Source: Metabacillus schmidteae (lineage in GTDB: Bacteria; Bacillota; Bacilli; Bacillales; Bacillaceae). Taken from it: a DNA stretch of 64,000 bases. The notes under the pieces were generated by a model. The model did no database searches, was not told where the DNA came from, and was given only the letters and a program-made list of their open reading frames with translations. A program made the position numbers and the translations under genes. The first letter of the stretch is position 1. Every line of letters begins with the position of its first letter. Positions 61,263 through 64,000 of the stretch are shown here, one piece after another. Location: assembly GCF_903166545.1 (NCBI RefSeq), contig NZ_CAESCH010000003.1, positions 124,001 to 188,000 of the forward strand, in the 5' to 3' direction.

Positions 61263-62459
61263 ATGTATATAGGTGTAGTAAGTCGAAATCATGGCTATAA
61301 AAAATTGTTTGAATCATATGAGCAAATAGAAACCGCTCCAATCTTTGAAAAAATTAAAGATGATTATAATACTAGTGTTTCTTTATCTGCTCTATTGGTT
61401 GATGGGGAACTCGTTCAATATACTGATTTACAAAAAGTACGAGAGGTTTTTCCAGATATTGAAATCTTTTATAAACTTCATAACGTAACTAGTGCTATTT
61501 CTGTAAAGAATATTGAGCGTGTATGTGCATCTCATAAAATCTTAGCAATTAATGAGCATTTAACCCCTGAACAAGTAACGAGTGAAGTTGTAAGGATTGT
61601 CAGTGATCATAAGGGTTATGCAAGTAATAGAATTGTAAGTTTCTTTGGTACTCACAGTGGGGCTGGTGTATCTACGACTGTTCTTAATTTAGCGAGAAAC
61701 CTTTCTGAAAGGATACAGGGAAAAGTATTGGTGTTGAGTTTGAATGCCTGGGATCCATCTGATTACTTTTTAGATTATAGAGGGCAGTACTTAAATGATT
61801 TAAAAGTAGATTTAAAAACAAGGTCATTAACAGAAACCAAGTTAAAAGAAGCCTTATTTGAATACAAAGGATTCTACCATTTGGCGGGAAATCGTGATAT
61901 CAAGTTGCAACGTTATTATACAAATGAAGAAATTTCCCATTTGATTGAAGTTGCAAAAGAGATATTTGAAGTGATTCTAATAGATGGTGGTACCCATTTT
62001 GATACTGCATGTGCATCACAAGCTTTTATATCAAGTGAATTAAAATTTATTGTTACTAACCAAGAAGATAAAGGATATAGAGGATATTTCCCTCACGTAT
62101 TTCAACAGCTACTGGAACCTACAGGAACTTCAAAGAATGACTTTATGCTTGTGATAAATAAATATCAACCTAATATGTCATTAATTAGTGAGAATGACTT
62201 AGAAGAAGAATTGGAAATGCAGAAGATCGCTTTAATCCCCGATTTAGAAGTATTAGGGCCAATAGCAATCCGTCAGAAAAAACTGCTTTACGATTTAACA
62301 GAAGGAAAAACAGTTTATAAAAAATCACTAGAGACTATATCAAACCTAATTATCTCAGAAGCTAAGCTTCAGGAGAAAAAATTACAATACGAAAGTGATC
62401 GAACCAGCAAAGGAATTTTTGGCTTCTTATCCAAGAAAAAAGAGGGGGTATCTCATTGA
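61263..62459 (+). CDS. TadZ-like ParA/MinD ATPase
   Basis: The 398-residue protein has an N-terminal receiver-like domain (about 1-115) and a ParA-like ATPase with GTHSGAGVSTTVLNLARN as P-loop (Ala-Gly-Val for GGxGKT, no signature Lys in place). VILIDGG lies at the switch position. AAAGGAGG precedes ATG 61263. It overlaps the VirB11-like gene. Together with the 58957 protein it gives two non-identical TadZ copies in one operon, perhaps a heterodimer. Confidence 0.8.
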   Translation: MYIGVVSRNHGYKKLFESYEQIETAPIFEKIKDDYNTSVSLSALLVDGELVQYTDLQKVREVFPDIEIFYKLHNVTSAISVKNIERVCASHKILAINEHLTPEQVTSEVVRIVSDHKGYASNRIVSFFGTHSGAGVSTTVLNLARNLSERIQGKVLVLSLNAWDPSDYFLDYRGQYLNDLKVDLKTRSLTETKLKEALFEYKGFYHLAGNRDIKLQRYYTNEEISHLIEVAKEIFEVILIDGGTHFDTACASQAFISSELKFIVTNQEDKGYRGYFPHVFQQLLEPTGTSKNDFMLVINKYQPNMSLISENDLEEELEMQKIALIPDLEVLGPIAIRQKKLLYDLTEGKTVYKKSLETISNLIISEAKLQEKKLQYESDRTSKGIFGFLSKKKEGVSH

Positions 62460-64000
62460 CGACATCTACAGAACAAATGCTTGAAGATGCTGTTGATAAT
62501 ATTGAAACTCAACTTGGTACGGATCAAGAACCTTATAATCCTTCTTTATGGTTAAATGGTGAGCTAGAAAAGAAAGGACTAAAGAACGAAGAACTTATAA
62601 CGTTCGAGAGAAAGAAAGCTTTTAGTCAAATATGTAAGGTTGTAAGGGAAGAATTTAATAACCTAATTAGCGAAAACGAAAGTACTTCAGTAAATGATCA
62701 GCAAAGAAAAGACAAAGAAAGCCAATTTTTAGAACGTCAACATAAAGCAGTTATTGGTGACGAAAAAGAAATGGCGTACTTTATTTCCAAAATAAATGAA
62801 ATATTAATGCGCCATAACATAACGTCTAACGATTATCCTTCTTTTTATGCAACCTTATCCGAAGCGGTTTTTCATGAAGTGTGGGGAATTAGCTTATTGC
62901 ATAAATGGGAAAAATACCCGAAGTCTGAGGCAGCTGTAATCAGAGGGAGAGAACTCTGGATAGATATTGATGGACAGTTTGTTAGACAAGATGAAAGATT
63001 TGCAACAGATGAAGAAGTAGAGCGTATTAAAAGAACGTTCACTATGAGAAATAAAGATGCAATTATTAATGAGCAAACTCCTGAACTTGAAGTAGAAAAG
63101 GAAAATGGAGATCGTGTAACGATGATTCAAAAGCCTCGTTCTCGTGAGAACTACATAATGTTTAGACGTTTTATCGTTAAGGATATAAGTCTGGAAGAAC
63201 AGGCAAGACTTGGAACCATACCGAAAGATGATATTGATATCTATAAAGCGTTATCCCAAACAATGAGTAACATTGTTTTTGCGGGACGTGTTCGTTCTGC
63301 AAAGTCAACCTTTATGAAATCAATGCTTCGTGAACGTGATCCAAAATATGTTGCAGCTGTTATGGAAAAACACTTTGAGCTTGCTTTATCTGAACAACTT
63401 CCTGACCGACTTACTTTTGAAGTCCAAGCAAAGGAAGGGGATCTCCATAAAGCGGTTCCTAGATTATTACGAATGGAGCATGACTATATAGTAGTTGGTG
63501 AGATTCGTAGTTTGGAAACAGAAGCCTATCTTATGTCCACCGAGAGAGGAGAGCGTGGAGCATATTCTACCTATCACTTAACTGATGTAAAAAGTGTTGT
63601 TCCTCAGGTGACAAGACATATACTAGATGAATTTCCAAATCGTCAATTTAATAACGAATTAGAGCGTGTTGCACGTAACATCGACTTTATTTTGACCATG
63701 AGCACCGATAGAGATAGAAGAAAAAAGAGAGTAATTGGCGTAACTGAGGTCATATGGGATGAGGATAAAAGAGAACATTTCACTAACGATTTAATCCGCT
63801 ACAGTAAAATAACAGGAAAATACTATTATTCTCACAAGATTTCACGAGGGCTGTTAACGTTAATGGCAGAAGAAGATTTAGAAGCCACTAAGACACTTAT
63901 CCGTTTATTGGCCGAACGCTCTAAAAAATCTTCCATGAGCGATTATGAAAAAATTGCTGATAATTTGTTAGAGGAACTGCTGGGAGAAGAATTATATGGA
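62456..64000 (+). CDS. VirB11/TadA-like secretion ATPase (continues past window)
   Basis: At least 515 residues are visible from TTG 62456 (AGAGGGGG upstream, start overlapping the previous stop). The N-terminal half is a helical domain. The ATPase core follows, with a P-loop variant AGRVRSAKST at about 276-285 in place of GxTGSGKT, and MEHDYIVVGEIRSLETEAYL with the Asp/Walker B-like region. YSTYHLTD is the His-box. The Gly before Lys is replaced by Ala, and the loop is longer than normal. The end lies outside. It supplies energy for pilus or transfer functions. Confidence 0.85.
   Translation, partial: MTTSTEQMLEDAVDNIETQLGTDQEPYNPSLWLNGELEKKGLKNEELITFERKKAFSQICKVVREEFNNLISENESTSVNDQQRKDKESQFLERQHKAVIGDEKEMAYFISKINEILMRHNITSNDYPSFYATLSEAVFHEVWGISLLHKWEKYPKSEAAVIRGRELWIDIDGQFVRQDERFATDEEVERIKRTFTMRNKDAIINEQTPELEVEKENGDRVTMIQKPRSRENYIMFRRFIVKDISLEEQARLGTIPKDDIDIYKALSQTMSNIVFAGRVRSAKSTFMKSMLRERDPKYVAAVMEKHFELALSEQLPDRLTFEVQAKEGDLHKAVPRLLRMEHDYIVVGEIRSLETEAYLMSTERGERGAYSTYHLTDVKSVVPQVTRHILDEFPNRQFNNELERVARNIDFILTMSTDRDRRKKRVIGVTEVIWDEDKREHFTNDLIRYSKITGKYYYSHKISRGLLTLMAEEDLEATKTLIRLLAERSKKSSMSDYEKIADNLLEELLGEELYG

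Noticed and set aside
1..64000. tRNA, rRNA or complete insertion sequences
   Set aside because: No tRNA-like cloverleaf, rRNA sequence or DDE transposase with terminal repeats was recognised in the window.

Overview
The window is about 64 kb of AT-rich DNA with firmicute ribosome-binding sites, frequent GTG and TTG starts, sigma-A promoters and no rRNA, tRNA or core chromosomal genes. It looks like part of a large, probably conjugative plasmid from a Bacillaceae host. The Bacillus cereus group is the best fit, because there is a TubZ/TubR partition locus of the pXO1/pBtoxis kind, a PlcR/PapR-like peptide-sensing pair and an ORF-less group II intron. Host and plasmid identity are inference.

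Layout. 1-5.3 kb: an accessory end with tyrosine recombinases (one degenerate, one XerS-like with all catalytic residues behind a LexA-type box), a HEPN-like gene, and a DUF3800 gene preceded by tandem hairpins that may be a DUF3800-associated RNA. 5.4-9.3 kb (minus): small hypothetical genes, one with an HTH, and a GGDEF-EAL protein. 9.3-11.2 kb (plus): a membrane protein and a four-repeat DNA-binding protein. 11.2-22.8 kb (minus): the type IV secretion core, with pilin-like VirB2, PrgI, a split VirB4, a VirB6-like channel protein with a recent internal duplication, and a lysozyme-M23 peptidoglycan hydrolase whose gene is interrupted by a 651-nt group II intron. 23-26.8 kb (minus): a zinc-ribbon/TOPRIM primase-like protein, a DUF4258 protein, a TadZ/MinD-like ATPase and an XRE regulator. 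27-33 kb (plus): Rad52-like annealing protein, a plasmid DnaN clamp, two hypotheticals and an E2-like/JAMM/E1-like trio resembling a PRTRC cassette. 33-38.4 kb (minus): a lipoprotein cluster, a divergent integrase and a 555-residue possible replication protein. 39.4-44.4 kb (minus): a 37-residue membrane peptide, a TubY-like protein, TubZ, TubR and a candidate tubC. 45.2-52.9 kb (plus): a replication-relaxation-type protein, VirD4 coupling ATPase, a second degenerate VirD4-like protein, an S1-domain protein and another winged-helix protein. 53-55.4 kb: a Rep_3 initiator with 13 direct iterons and one inverted iteron. 55.5-58.5 kb: the RNPP regulator (with an in-frame A AAA AAG slip site), its PapR-like peptide and secreted or membrane products. 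58.9-64 kb (plus): two SIMIBI ATPases, a SAF/CpaB-like protein and a VirB11/TadA-like ATPase that runs off the end.

How it fits together. Transfer functions are spread over at least three transcription units on both strands (11-23, 45-53 and 59-64 kb). Six of the units are preceded by a leader of the same design: a GGG-spacer-CCC(C) start, a long hairpin and a U-run, i.e. an intrinsic terminator in the 5' leader. Other units have differently built leader terminators. This points to shared control by attenuation, which is the most promising undescribed feature here. The DNA-metabolism operon (Rad52, clamp, E1/E2/JAMM) may process incoming or replicating plasmid DNA. Maintenance combines an iteron/Rep_3 origin with TubZRC segregation, which suggests a fused replicon.
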